DNA of 64,000 nucleotides from Psococerastis gibbosa. Taxonomy: Eukaryota; Arthropoda; Insecta; Psocodea; Psocidae. The position numbers and the translations under genes were made by a program. This document shows, one piece after another, positions 1 through 11,519 of the stretch. Below the pieces are notes generated by a model. It did not search any database, was not told where the DNA came from, and saw nothing but the letters and a program-made list of their open reading frames with translations. The stretch lies in the NCBI GenBank assembly GCA_963971405.1, contig OZ020488.1, positions 744,001 to 808,000 of the forward strand, in the 5' to 3' direction. Each line of letters starts with the position of its first letter. Position 1 is the first letter of the stretch.

Positions 1-480
1 TAGAGTCTCACTATACTAGCACCGGACAAAGCTAACTGGCTACTATGCGATAGTCCGTGTAAAGTCCCACACCGGGCTACAGGGAAGTAGATCACATTTA
101 TGTATATAAGTCATTGCACGTGGACCACCTACAGAAATACATACATAGTGTTCAAGTTTAAAATACGGTATACAGTATATACATATGCACTATCACGCAT
201 CTTCGATATTATTAATTAAGAGCTTGAAGAACACTGTGCAAGTTTATTTTTTAAGTTTAATTCTCACGGGCCAAATGCATATAATGAGTGCCAAAGCCAG
301 TAAAGTAAAGCCCGGTGGCTCAAAATTAAGTATTTATTTCAGGGGGCGCCAATGGTTGGCTAGACCTGGGCGGCACATAATACGCCTCTTTCTTGTCCAC
401 GGAAATTGAAATTTGGCACGATACACGCGCTATCTCTTAACTCTCAAGTCTCATTCATACGGTAGGTCGTAAATCATCGG
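1..480. other. No recognisable gene
   Basis: I see no recognisable coding region, RNA or repeat here. A 74-codon open frame at 185-409 has no domain that I recognise and looks like chance. Confidence 0.5.
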
Positions 481-693
481 GACATGTAGAGTAGTGGAAC
501 GGACTCTAACTTTCACCCGAAAGGTTGTTTGTTCGAGTCCCACACTTGCTATATTTTGTGGCCATGCTTCGGAGGGCATGTAAAACAGGTGGTCCCGGGC
601 TTTCCTAGTTGAGTGTAAGAGAGGGCTTATATAGCCCTAACTCCGCTAGGTTGGCTTTGTAATAGAACAAAAAAAGTCGATATTTATTTATTT
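481..693 (+). repeat. tRNA-derived SINE, copy 1
   Basis: The head has a pol III A-box-like segment (TAGAGTAGTGG) and a B-box-like segment (TGTTCGAGTCC), separated by a hairpin around CACCCGAAAGG. A tRNA-unrelated body follows, with GCTTCGGAGGGCATGTAAA and CCTAACTCCGCTAGGTTGGC, and the 3' end is a TTTA-type tail. The same unit recurs at 47835-48048, 61914-62158 and 63234-63447, and a 3' piece lies at 40986-41064 in reverse. This copy has the most differences, so it is probably the oldest; I could not find a convincing target duplication. Confidence 0.85.
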
Positions 694-2064
694 AAGTTAT
701 TATTATTACCCTATTTAATTAAATCATAATAACATATTGAAAACCATATAGGCTTACCTGGAATTTGACATAAGAAATATGGGCTTATTCGAGCCCTAGC
801 CTCACCCTGAAATACAACAATAGTTACAATAGATACGAGTAGATACATGCTACTTTATTTCACAATGCTCGAGTTAACATGATCATCTTGCGATTCATAT
901 ACTCCCAGGAAGGAAGTAGAAACCTGTTTTGAAAGGAAAAGTCACACCATAATGCTGCTGACTCAGCTCCTCACATAACTTATCCCGTAATACGTTTCAA
1001 CGGATTAGTTCCTTGAATCAGCCAAATCCATCGTTACAGAATATTCTGAATAATTCGTATTACAAGTTTAAAAATAAATTTTTAAAAATGATGGCCCACC
1101 AGCAATTTTGATTATTTGGTCGTAGCTAAGGTAGCTTGGCAGCCATCTCAAAACCTTCCATTTTACGTTAGGCCTATAGCTGTTTATTAGAAGTCATAAG
1201 CTACTAGCTTTTGTTCATATCTTTCCGAACATAACCAACGGAAATATGGCTTTCACAATGATTATGTAGAAAATTATTGAAAGAAAACGAATACCGAACT
1301 AATCATATTATACTCTATATATACTTCGTTTAATATATCAGTCTGCCAATTTCGAAATCGGTTAATATTTACGGAAGGCGGAAGTTATGGTACGTTGTTA
1401 TACAGTACCTTCATAAATGTAGGCCGGTTGGAATTGTAAAGCTATGTACAAATCTTCTGTAGTATCGTAAGTCACAAAGTGGTGGCCCTTCTTCTTCTTG
1501 AAATACCTCATCTATCGAAGATTGGTGACCATCATGACACTTTGGACTTTATATAATACCGGGGTTTATTATTTAATGCTGCATTACAAAGGTGTCACGT
1601 GACGGTGTTAAAATATACGCGGGAAATCCAATTTAATAAACTATTGGGATACAAGAGAATGAATGGTTGCATTGTTTTATATTTGATTGAAAAACTAATT
1701 AAAATTAAAATTTACAGATATTGTAATTTGGAAATATGTAATAAGAATTTGAATTAACGTGTATAATAAAACTCACCAAAATATAGCCGAGGATTAATTT
1801 ATCAATTTGAATTGCCCGCCCATTTTGCACTTATTTATTTAAAACAATTGAATATACCCCGTTATCTTGTAAGTCCCAAATGGAATGAAATGAAAATAGG
1901 CCATTTTAAGCACATACAGTACAGTGTTACAATAAAAGTTACTGCATGTGCTCGGCACCGTCAAAACTAGAAATAGATTTAAAAAAACCTACATAGCCTA
2001 TAATACATCAATACAATCCTTATCCATTAAAATCCACAACTTAATAATAATAAACAATATGACT
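694..2064. other. Gene-free AT-rich stretch
   Basis: I see no supported gene. The sequence is AT-rich with short A and T runs. An open frame starting at 1948 runs into the tRNA-like palindrome and is not a gene. Confidence 0.45.
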
Positions 2065-2270
2065 GTAACCGAAATTAGAGGTTATGGAAAAAAATGGGCT
2101 TGGCGGGATTCGAACCTACGATCTACGCCTAACCGGGGCGTCGTCTTAACCGCTGGACCACAAGCCCCGACATGTGGTCCAGCGGTTAAGACAACGCCCC
2201 GGTTAGGCGTAGATCGTGGGTTCGAATCCCGCCAAGCCCAGTTTTTTCCATATTTCTAATTTCGGTTATA
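2065..2270. repeat. Palindrome of two opposed tRNA-like SINE units
   Basis: Two arms of about 100 bp face each other. Each holds a tRNA-like sequence plus the same outer flank, which ends in CTAATTTCGGTTA. The left tRNA-like unit (2096-2167, minus strand) folds as a 72-nt cloverleaf: acceptor GGGCTTG/CAAGCCC, a five-pair anticodon stem with a seven-base loop, and a T arm with TTCGAAT. The loop has C where tRNAs have the universal U33. The right unit (about 2168-2239, plus strand) has lost its 5' acceptor strand, so it cannot be a functional tRNA. A third copy at 34840-34911 keeps the same 3' flank, so this is better read as a short tRNA-derived repeat family than as tRNA genes. Confidence 0.8.
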
Positions 2271-2365
2271 ACGAGGAGGTTACCTCTTCAACCAAAGTTA
2301 ATTTAATGTCAGTGTTATATATACCATATAATACTACAATGTAACTTATGACTGTGATGGGAATG

Positions 2366-2690
2366 TCAGGATGGAGGGAGGTTGGTCGCTAGAATTTCAT
2401 TGACAGAGTAGTGGCAACAACTCACTAGGAGACCTTTTACCTTGCTCTTAAAAACGTTACGGCTAATATTATCTGTTTTTAGACCATGTGGGAGCTTGTT
2501 GAAAAGCCTAGAACCAAGTTGGGAGGGTCCCTTTAGCACTTTAGTGAGCCTAACGGGTCCCAAGTCAATGTCACCCCTTCTCCGTGTGTAATAATGGTGA
2601 CCCTCATAATTTTTAAACCCCAGTCCCTCCTTTCTGACATAAATTAGCAGGTCAAGTATAAAAATCGCCATAATAGGGCTGCAACATCAG
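2366..2690 (-). pseudogene. LINE reverse transcriptase C-terminal fragment
   Basis: A minus-strand frame of about 100 codons encodes the extreme C-terminus of a non-LTR retrotransposon ORF2, with phrases such as TRRRGDIDLG, KVLKGPSQLGSRLFNKLP and FKSKVKGLLVSCC. It is clearly related to the C-terminus of the LINE at 48509-49143, with many substitutions, and belongs to the same family. Everything upstream is missing, as expected for a 5'-truncated insertion. Confidence 0.85.
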
Positions 2691-3144
2691 GGACCCGACC
2701 TCTCCACGATATCGTATGTACTGCTATGTCCACATTTCAAATCCAGTGATTCTGTTCTCCATAGCTTGTGCCAACGCCCATCCCTCCATACCATATACAA
2801 AGATTGGCATCACATAACATTTCACAGAAGTATTTTCTGCATTTTGATAGAGGCATTTCGAGCTTTTTTTTTCTTCAAATAAAAAGCCACCCACTTTTTA
2901 CGTGAGTTATCCGAGACCGAGCTTGTTGTTTTATTTTATCGAAAAATGTCTCGATTCAGGGCCGTAAATAACTTCTATTGCGTGCGCCTTTAGTACGCCC
3001 TACCTTGTCTATTCATCTTTTTTATGAGTGATATTCAATAGTGATTATATTTAGTGTAAATTGTTTTCGCGAGAACTCAATTGTATATAGTGTCGTTATG
3101 TTATCATTACGGCGGCTTAGATTGTATAGAAATAATATTGCATG
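2691..3144. other. Intergenic, no recognised feature
   Basis: I found no coding region, RNA gene or named repeat in this stretch. Confidence 0.4.
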
Positions 3145-3350
3145 TAATCGAAAGAGGGGGCCCGGGGGTCTCCCCCTGGGAAAAATTTGAAAATGTAAGT
3201 GTAATAAAGTGGGGTTTTAACGCATTTTTTTTACAGCAGCAAAGTATAGATTTTTACAAAGCTTACAAAGGAATGCTTATTCATATTGCAACAAGCAGTG
3301 GGGCCCGGGGGTCTCCCCCCGAGGATGTTTTTTTAATAAGTTCCTAAATT
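3145..3350 (+). repeat. R2 repeat, two units of the GGGGGTCTCCCCC type
   Basis: Two units share the core CCCGGGGGTCTCCCCC. The first is followed by GGGAAAAATTTGAAAA and then a GTGGGGTTTTAACGCA segment. Related paired units occur at 53461-53640, and reversed units occur near 36855-37150 and 49925-50560. The short frame at 3081-3347 is made of this repeat and is not a gene. Confidence 0.65.
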
Positions 3351-3968
3351 TCATAATTATAGTCAACATGGCCAACAAATTGAAACGTAATAATTTATTT
3401 ATTTTTAAATAAACGTAGATTTCTAAATTATCTTATTATTATTATTGTTATTTACGCCACTGTCTCGATTCAAGACCGAGACTGGGCGATGGGTATAGAT
3501 TATAGAATTATTATTATTAGAATATACGATTATTGTGTGACTGTTTTGCCATGCCTACCTGAAATTAGTCGGAAATGTAATGTCCATGCAGTAATAGATG
3601 TTGTGACGTCATAACAAATTCATAGTATATATAATTGATAGAAGAGAACGGACACCTTCTATTCCATAAAGTCAACGTTCTTGGAGACATTTTGATTGCA
3701 GAGTCATCAAAATTAAAATAATTTATGCTCCGTAACACTGTCATATGCTGTCTGAGATCTCATCACTGATGCTTCTATAGGCTCTACGTTCAATATTTCT
3801 ATGAAATTTAACTTTGTGCATTAATGGCTGTTGCTGGGGCGCGGCGTCTGCTTCTCAGTCAAACTGCAAGCCGCCTATTGCAATGTACAGTCCACTTGCT
3901 TAGACTTTACAGCTAAGTGTAACAGGATATTATTAATTGTAGTTTGAAGGTAATGCTTTTTGTTGCAG
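3351..3968. other. Probable intron of the gene at 3969-4630
   Basis: The stretch is non-coding and AT-rich, and it ends in a TTTTGTTGCAG 3' splice acceptor at 3968. Upstream exons of the host gene are not recognisable here. Confidence 0.4.
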
Positions 3969-4630
3969 TGCACCACGCGGGGGGCCGGGAGGACTCGTTC
4001 GGGCGACACATCAACCTCCAGCTGACCTACTCGCTCCAGCACAACTCCAAATCCCCCATCTTCATCCCTCGACGTGAGTAATCCTTCAAAAACAAATTGA
4101 AGATTTTTCCATTTTTACACATCACTGTATAAATGGAAAATTTTAACTAACTCCTTGTCACTAGTGGTAATCAGTGACCGTGGGCTTCATTGCCCCCAAA
4201 AAATCTATTCCACAGTTATGGATTGTCACCCATGCAAATGCAAATTGGGTTCAACTGATAATATAGTAATTTGTCGACAACATGCAACGCCTGCGACAAT
4301 GTGATTATGCAATATAAAATGACGTGTGGCTCAAATGTCACTCCCTAACACGTACATTGTTTTCATGAGATGGGGTATTAATACTGTCCTTATGAATTTA
4401 TGTGGTCATGTTGCATGTTTCAAAGACTTATTTCCAGGCTTGGGGACCAGTTCTACACTCCTTAGAAAGGTACCCCAGAGGCCTGTCCTCAGGGTCCACC
4501 CATCGAACAAACCTTTATTTTGTATAAATTATGCGTTGTTGTTGTTGCAGCGGTCTCGGAGTCGTCCTCCATGGACGAGCTGTCGCAGGACTCGACCACC
4601 ATCATGTCCTGCATGCGGAGTGAGGTGTAG
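3969..4630 (+). CDS. Host gene, last two coding exons, product not recognised
   Basis: Exon 1 (3969-4073) follows TTGTTGCAG and ends at a GTGAGT donor. Exon 2 (4551-4630) follows GTTGTTGCAG. The phases match: one base carries over, and the joined frame runs to a TAG at 4628-4630. Both exons are markedly GC-rich against AT-rich introns, which supports real coding. The C-terminal 60 or so residues are polar, containing GREDSFGRHINLQL and SLQHNSKSPIFIPR, then a serine-rich end, MDELSQDSTTIMSC. The last residues are Arg-Ser-Glu-Val, which fits a class I PDZ ligand (Ser at -2, Val at 0), so a cytoplasmic tail of a membrane protein is one possibility. I do not recognise the family. Upstream exons lie outside the window or were not detected. 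Confidence 0.7.
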
Positions 4631-5465
4631 CACCGCCCCTACCCCCACCCCCACCACCAATCTAGTCAGACCAACGGATAACCCCGTCAACAAACTTGTG
4701 AGCACTTCCAGTGCAGTGCTCACTATGTATTTCCCCCCTGCAGGAACGGACTGCCAATCTCCCCAAGCAAATCCACCCACGTTTACCGTAACATGAGCTT
4801 CTCCACGGGCCATAACTGTCATGGCAACTAACTTACATCCCGACCACGTTGCAAAGACATTCGTTTGCCTTGTTTCTTGTAATGTAGAAGATTTAGAACA
4901 AGAATCATTACATTACATACCTAATTTTGCACACTTAATGACAATGAATTGCGTATTATAGGATACCTACTACAATCATTCCTTTTAAAATGTGAAAGGA
5001 TTTTTTACAAAACTAGACACATGAAATGCCTACGTAACGTTTTGGAGAACGTCGACTAAACGTGTATGGGCCTATGTAACTTACGTTCTGAAGCTTTGTA
5101 GCTGTCACCCATCATAGTGTACAATAATAATAGGGTCTACTCGAATTTGCCAAAGTGACATTCGGGCGTTGTTCATCACTGACTTCAACATTATTTTACT
5201 GTACCTGTACTGAATACCCAAATTCCAGATTTATCTCCCATTGTTATACCAACTCGTGAACATTATTTTATTTGTGAAAGTGCGAAGCAGTGAAATCGTG
5301 AGGACTACATTTTTGTACTCTTTGAAAAAAAACAATTATTGTGATTATTTCTATTACGAATGTATAATATTGTAAAAAAGAGGGACTTGAGTTTTTATGT
5401 TTATTGCCTTTATTCCAATTCGAGGGATTGACGTGTCTCAATAAATTGTTAACATTTTAAGCACT
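4631..5465 (+). other. Likely 3' UTR of the host gene
   Basis: The sequence follows directly after the TAG at 4628-4630. It is AT-rich and non-coding, and it contains an AATAAA polyadenylation signal at about 5440 (CTCAATAAATTG). The extent is inferred from that signal alone. Confidence 0.45.
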
Positions 5466-5799
5466 GTCTGGTTATACTGTAGCTACAATTTATCGTTTCG
5501 GTTGAATTAAAGCGATCCATCTCATCAAAGACAAAAAGTATACAGTATGTATCTAGTAAAGACTTAAGAGTAAATGGACCCCCGCATTGTCCGTTTTTTT
5601 TTTTTTTACACAAAGTCAAAAGTTTCATAAAATGTCAATTGTAGAGTCGTACACGAGATGTCGTAAAATAGAAGAAATGTACCTCTTCACTTCGATACGT
5701 AGCACAGTCAATTCAAAATGAGAAAATTATGGCCTTGGAACGTTTTGCTGGTCCTGTGCGATACTTGCAAAAATATTAATTGGACCTTCATCAATTAGT

Positions 5800-6510
5800 A
5801 GATAGTGAAAATGAGTAATTTCATGGTAAATGATTTTCCTATGATTAAATGTCGGATATCTCGGGGGGGGGGGCGGGGGTGGGGGTGTTCCACCTGACGT
5901 CACTTTTTTAAAAAAAAAATTTTTGCTCATAACCAAATAGTTTTTTTTGGGAAAGCAACCTGTCCAGTTTCGTTACTCAATTTAACACCTAAAACATGCC
6001 TGAAGGTAGAAATCATCGATAGAAAGGTTTCACAGAAAAATTATTTTTTAGCCAGTTTTCATTAAAATTTAGTTATTTTTATTTTTTTACCCCCAGAAGC
6101 AAACTATCAAGGGGCAAGCGACCCCCCGCATTTTATTAACATTAATAACGAATACAATATACGTGAATTTAAAAGAAATACTTGGAGCCGTTTTTGATAA
6201 ATAATTGTTTTAGACGTTTTTTTTGAGTTTTTTGAAAATAAAACCCTCCCAAATTGAAAAAGCCCAAAATAAAAAAAATTGTCCCAAGGTATGATTTTTT
6301 GTGAACCTACTTGCTAAATTTCATCAAAATCGACCGAGTAGTTTGAGTAGAGCAATAGACAGACAGAGCGTCAGACAGACATTTCGTAAAAAACCTCTTT
6401 TTTGGGTTCGTGGGACCTCAAAACGTGTAAATCGGTTGAAATCTCGGAGTCGAAAATTTTGACCTTCACAAAGCATTCCTTAGGCTACGCATAAATTGCA
6501 AAGCATCCCA
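5800..6510 (+). repeat. R1 dispersed repeat, copy a (full-length-like)
   Basis: This is the most complete uninterrupted copy of a roughly 0.7-kb non-coding repeat. Landmarks in order are: GGATATCTCGGGGGGG, GGGAAAGCAACCTGTCC, AACACCTAAAACATGCCTGA, CTATCAAGGGGCAAGCGACC, AATTTCATCAAAATCGACCG, GACAGACATTTCGTAAAAAA and GGGACCTCAAAACGTGTAAA. The same order recurs at 13800-20360 (minus, split), 38750-49925 (split) and 53855-54350, and in part at 55646-56103. It has no coding capacity, so it is presumably non-autonomous. Confidence 0.8.
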
Positions 6511-8082
6511 TAATAATAATAATATTTTTTTTCCAGCCGGTAACCCCAGCACTGGGAGCATTTAATACAAAGAATACAATACAACATTAAAGAATAATAA
6601 TAATAATAAGCTAAATAATATGAGAACGCACTTGAGGCTGTTTTGCTCGAATGTTGTATACAAAACTACTAGGCTTCTATATTCTATATTAAACATAAAA
6701 AGGGCATCAATCAACGCGGATAATTATTATGTTTAATGCCATAATGTTTGAACAAGAAATTAAGTACCTATTAATTGCATAGATTTCAGCATGTTACAAT
6801 CAAAAGCATAACACAATCATGTTTTTTTTTAACGAAACACATTAGTAGGACCGTATGTACAGTGCTGTAAATTGAAGCATGTTATTTTCATTTGCATGTG
6901 GCATGTTACATCCAATCCTCATCATCATCATCTTCTGATGAATCCCCCGTATTAATAGATATAATAAATCGGTCTATGTCCTTTTTTGGGGTTACCATAT
7001 TACCGTATCCATAACAACCTTCCCAAAGTTAATACTTTAAATACTTAGCTTATGAAGACGGCTCATGGATACGGTTAGGATAATGGTTATTGCTATTTCT
7101 GTGTTTTCAACAAAGAAGGCACGTTCATTCCTCATAAGCAAAGCACTATTCTCTGGTCTCTCTGGTCTTTTTGTGCATTGCATGCATAGGTTCTAGGCTG
7201 GCCCTAGGGTAATATTTCAAAAATTAGTCTTTACGAATAAGAATGGGCTTTGTAGGTATGCATGACTACAATGTACAGTATCATAATAATAATATATTGA
7301 TACCAATGCATACAATTACAATCATTTATGACAATGGATGTATCGCAAGGCACTTGCCCGTGTGCGGTTTAACGTTGGTTTAATTAATGTTCATTATCAG
7401 ACTTTTTTTAATTAAATTAAATTAATATTATTTATGAAATGAGTATATAATGAAACGAGTCGTTCAATATGAAGCCGTCAAGAAGGGGAGAGGAGAGTTA
7501 TATTAGACTATTGTTATTTGTGAACCAATAAGAACGGTAGTGTATAGTAGTAGTAGTACTGTTCGTCGGGTTAATAACGACTTGGGCCTCATTTGGGCGA
7601 CCCCGACTTGACTGTCCTATGCCAGCCCATGGGACAGTGGACCTCCTGATTATAGTGGATTCCGAACCACTTGGGAAACACAGTCAAGTCACACGATTAG
7701 TTCGGAGGTGACCAGGACAAGTCCTACCATGTTTCCCTACCGGCACTGTGCACACGACCAAGTTATCTGCAGCTTTGAACCTGCTCTGGTCCGCTGGATT
7801 CAACCTGGTATGGCGGCCGCTTACGGTAGTGTGTAGGTATGGGCTGTGGTATGAAGGACTACAATGCAGTATCATGAAGATATGACAGCCAATAGTTTCG
7901 AAGGGTAGGTTGAGGCACAATTGGCGCCAGCTACGAGTTTAGCCGGTACAAGATCTGTTGTGGTTATGGATCGCCCTCAACCATGGTAAAATGTTGCAGA
8001 AGGTATACCTTCAATGCGAAACCTAAAAACTGACACCTTGGCTTTTATGGCAGCCAATAGTCTGGACATACCACAGCCCATA

Positions 8083-8761
8083 TACCGGGTGTGGTGACGG
8101 AATCCTTGTAGTCTTGTTCGAGAGATGGCACAAGTTTTCTTGAAGCACAGTTCTGACACGGAGCAGTGAGCAGCGTGCAGTTGCCGCGGAGGCTTATTTT
8201 TCGAGCGGTTTCTCTGTGATTGCAACCCAGCGCGCCTTTCGGGATCACTTTAATTTAGCCCCGTTTCCGGACCGGAAATCAATTGTCTTGTGGGTCACTA
8301 CGTTTAGACAAACCGCCAGTGTGACAAAACGAAGAATTGGAGTCCCCGGCTGTTTTGAGGAAACCGTTCCCATAACGCCTCATCCCAATCAGGGGCGATT
8401 TGCAGTGGCCGGCCCGATCTCCCGATTTGTGATTTTTTTCTGCTGGGTTTTTTGAAATCCCGTGTTTATGGGAACCGTCCAAAGACCCTACAAGATTTAA
8501 AGAACACTATCCAGGATGAAATTGCTAAAATATCGCCTGCTATACTTGAAAAAGTCACGAAAAACACCAAAAATCTGTATACTTAGTGCATCGACAATAG
8601 GGGACTTCATCTAAATGATTTGATCTTCAAAACTACGTAAAAAAAAACTTTAAGTATGTACTTACATTATAAAAACTAATTAAAAAGTTTCTGGCTCACT
8701 CAATGGGTTTTAATGTTTTATCAATTAAAAAAAAAAGGAAATTATGCTGCCGCACCCTGTA
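8083..8761 (+). mobile_element. Internally deleted mariner-like element
   Basis: The ends are imperfect inverted repeats, TACCGGGTGTGGTGACGGAA at the left and the complement of TACAGGGTGCGGCAGCATAA at the right, each beginning with TA as expected for a TA-targeting mariner relative. At about 680 bp it is roughly half of a normal mariner, and it contains a collapsed transposase gene (8160-8583). Confidence 0.75.
8160..8583 (+). pseudogene. Mariner-like transposase remnant (DUF4817 HTH plus C-terminus)
   Basis: The N-terminal part reads as a DUF4817-type helix-turn-helix, with AEAYFSSGFSVIATQRAFRD and VTTFRQTASVTKRR. After about 8400 the frame jumps directly to the transposase C-terminus, recognisable in pieces as PDLPICDFFLLG and KTLQDLKNTIQDEIAKISP, ending at a stop near 8583. 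The whole central catalytic region with the first two Asp residues is gone, and frameshifts are needed to follow what remains. It is a non-functional deletion derivative. Confidence 0.8.
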
Positions 8762-9000
8762 CCTACAAAGCCCGTTCATATTGGTAAAGACTCATTTTTT
8801 AAACGAGCTAAAATCTAGGAAATATGCATGTTAATTAGGCTAGTAGTGTTAGTAGTGGATTTCTTGCTCAAACAATATGGCATTAAAATAATAATTATCC
8901 GCGTTGATGCCCTTTTTGCATTTAATATATTTTAGAATACAGAAGCTTATACTAGTTTTGTATACAACATTCCAATAAAACAGACCTAAGTGGGTTCTCA

Positions 9001-10312
9001 AATATCTGCATAGGGAAAATGCATTGGGAGTAAGGCACAACAGGGAGTTGCAATTAATTTTTTTACAGTATCCCACAGGTAAGAACGATCCAAGTTCATA
9101 CTTTTCTCATTTTGCGGGGTATGTGACCATGACCGATTGGCCGAACTTGTTGTAGCGGTGTAAGCGACTGCAACATAATAAAAATCAAAGCGTAGAGAAA
9201 TATTTTTTCAAGTTTATGACACCTTACTTATGGCTAGTGGGTATAAAGAGGGCTGGGCGGCATACCATAGGGGTTAACAAACGTACATACTGCACAGGTG
9301 TATGTATTACGATGCAGTTGCTGCGAGTTGATTTGTTGAGGGTCGTAGTGGCCGGATAGGTATGCCTGGTTTTCTCCTTCTTGTGCAATAGGTAGGCCAT
9401 AATATAAAAATCTTTGATCAACATGTTTGTTCTAGCCTATACCTATAGTACCTACCGCTTATTTGCAGTTGAATAGGTATATAAGTTCCATAAGCTTTTC
9501 AAATCATGTAAGGCAGGTTTCATAGGTATATTTAGCCCTATCATGTTTTCCCGTTTGCATTTCTGACAGATATGGCAGGCATATTTATGTTGCAGAAGTG
9601 AACTGAGAGGTTGTGAGCACTATAGTGACACCAGATGCCAGGAATCAATCAATATCAATCGGAAAGAGTTTTTTTTTAATTGCTGGACAGCCTATTGTCG
9701 GGACCATAGTTTATATATTGTAGAAATGTACCTATACTTGTTCTCGTTCGTAGTGCCTTAACACCTTTTCATATCGCATTTAATGAATTACATTACATAT
9801 TAATATGATACATTAAGAAGGAACACTAGTAAAATAGAAAGGCTATCGGGAAAGCTGGATTACTTGCTAATTACTCGTAATAAACCACTGAAGCTATAAA
9901 TAATAAATACCATACGATCTAATTTAAATTACGGCATCAATAAGTATCTGACGACAACTCATATTAACAATATGCAGTAGATATATGTATGTGTCTCTGT
10001 TGACTATCTATCATTGATAAATGATAACAGTTGCGCGTCAAGTGTCGACATAAGGTTGTATATCGGATATAGTTGTGTTCAACATGCCTAAATGGCGCAA
10101 TTTATTTGGAAAAAGTGGGGCGCACGTAATAGGCATGCTTCATGTCCCAGCGTTACCAGGTAGGTAACTAACCATTTTTTACATTAATTACAAGTCAGCA
10201 TTTAGTTACTGTCAGTGCCGGTCGCCGGATTAGCCACGTAGCAAGAGTAGCGAGTAGCAAATATGCTACGGGCCCCGCGCTCCAGCGCAGCGTCTGTCGG
10301 ACCGGAATACAT
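9001..10312. other. Gene-free stretch
   Basis: I found no supported coding region. Short open frames, such as 9224-9424 on the minus strand, have no recognisable content. Confidence 0.4.
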
Positions 10313-10395
10313 TTTTAGGGAGATTCATCTACCTATACCTTCCCGAAAATTTCTTCACAACTTTTCATTTCGTGACAACCCTCCGATCACAATGT
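10313..10395 (+). repeat. R3 short repeat shared with 37203-37340
   Basis: The segments TAGGGAGATTCATCTACCTA and TTTCTTCACAACTTTTCAT occur here and again, in the same order but further apart, at 37203-37340. It is non-coding and its family is unknown. Confidence 0.5.
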
Positions 10396-11519
10396 TATAT
10401 ACATATACTGTATATATATAATATATATGTACAACATAAAACATACATGTATACTGTTCGCCCAGAAAACTTTGCAAATGGACAATAGAATATCCCGTAA
10501 TGCTGCCTTCCCAAGTCCCGAACTCCATATAAATCCCCTATGCTGCATTTTCAAATCATGTGTTTGTATACACAAAACTTATGGGGGTTCCATTCCAAAT
10601 TTAATGCATTAAGGTCACAAGTGGACATTGCTTATTTTTTTTAGCTAAAATTGTCGATCCGTTGCACTTTTTACGAATTCACGACTCCAATGTCCAAATT
10701 AAAATTAAAATTTTCTGAATGTTAGTTAATTGTCTTCAACTACTGTAGCAACGTTAGTAGAACGGTTTTAGGATCATCATAGAACAAAATCAAAGCAATA
10801 TTTATTGTTATAAATATTATTAGTGCGTTTCTTGAATTTGAGAAATTTATAAAATTTTTCTTCTTACCATACTGTATTATAAAATGGATCAATTTGAAAG
10901 TAGACAGTTAATTTCGAAGTTATAAGGGCATTCAGACCACAGAAAAGAGTGGTAAGTCTTACCAAAGGAAGCAGGCCTAGTAAGAGGAAGATAGAAGGCC
11001 AACGCAGTGAAACTGAAGCAACATTTCCGCATAAACCGTTTGGTAAGGCAAGCAAATTCAATAGCAGACATGAATGATGATCTTAAACCTTTGCGAACTA
11101 TTTAAGGAAGTTGAAAGTTATATCAGTGATTTATTGTGAGATATCCGTCAATTCTGATATAACAGAGTCTAGGAATCCGCCGAGGTATAAAATCAACAAA
11201 AATATAAAGGAAAAAAGACGTCAATAATACTCCGCGATCTCGACGAATGTGATGAAAGTATGATAAGGAACCCCATAATTATGTATATTCATCCTAGAAT
11301 GATTGCTGACTGTTCAGCTTGGACACCCTGCGACAAGAAATATTAGAGCTTGATGGTCGTTACCTAATGCCCAAAGAGAGCCTCCGCGTATTTATCACTA
11401 GGCGTCTTCACTTCATGTAAATTAACAATCTGTGCACTGTAGTTACCATATATGAATAGTAGTTCCGAGAGAAATGAATTTCAATTTGCTAGTATTAGTA
11501 TTTTGGTCTGATAGTGATA

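Larger units (their letters stand above)
6621..9000. repeat. Imperfect inverted repeats framing the mariner remnant
   Basis: The segment 6621-6760 matches the reverse complement of 8860-9000, sharing AATGTTGTATACAAAACTA and CGCGGATAATTATTAT. A second pair is 7211-7258 and 8761-8810, sharing GGGCTTTGTAGGT. The right arm begins where the mariner remnant ends at 8761. This could be an older foldback or DNA transposon that received a nested mariner. The region 7259-8082 holds no recognisable gene; 7630-7690 resembles the reverse complement of 60245-60300, the 3' end of another LINE. Confidence 0.5.

Noticed and set aside
2096..2239. Two functional tRNA genes in opposite orientation
   Set aside because: The right unit lacks a pairing acceptor 5' strand, position 33 is C, and the shared flank at 34.8 kb shows a repeat family.
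4326..4822. ORFs of 156 and 97 codons on both strands over the unrecognised gene
   Set aside because: They run through an intron, exon and 3' UTR in the wrong frame; the spliced two-exon model explains the GC-rich coding signal better.
5854..5885. G-run as a G-quadruplex regulatory site
   Set aside because: It is part of the R1 repeat, present in another copy at about 38825, so there is no evidence of a gene-specific role.
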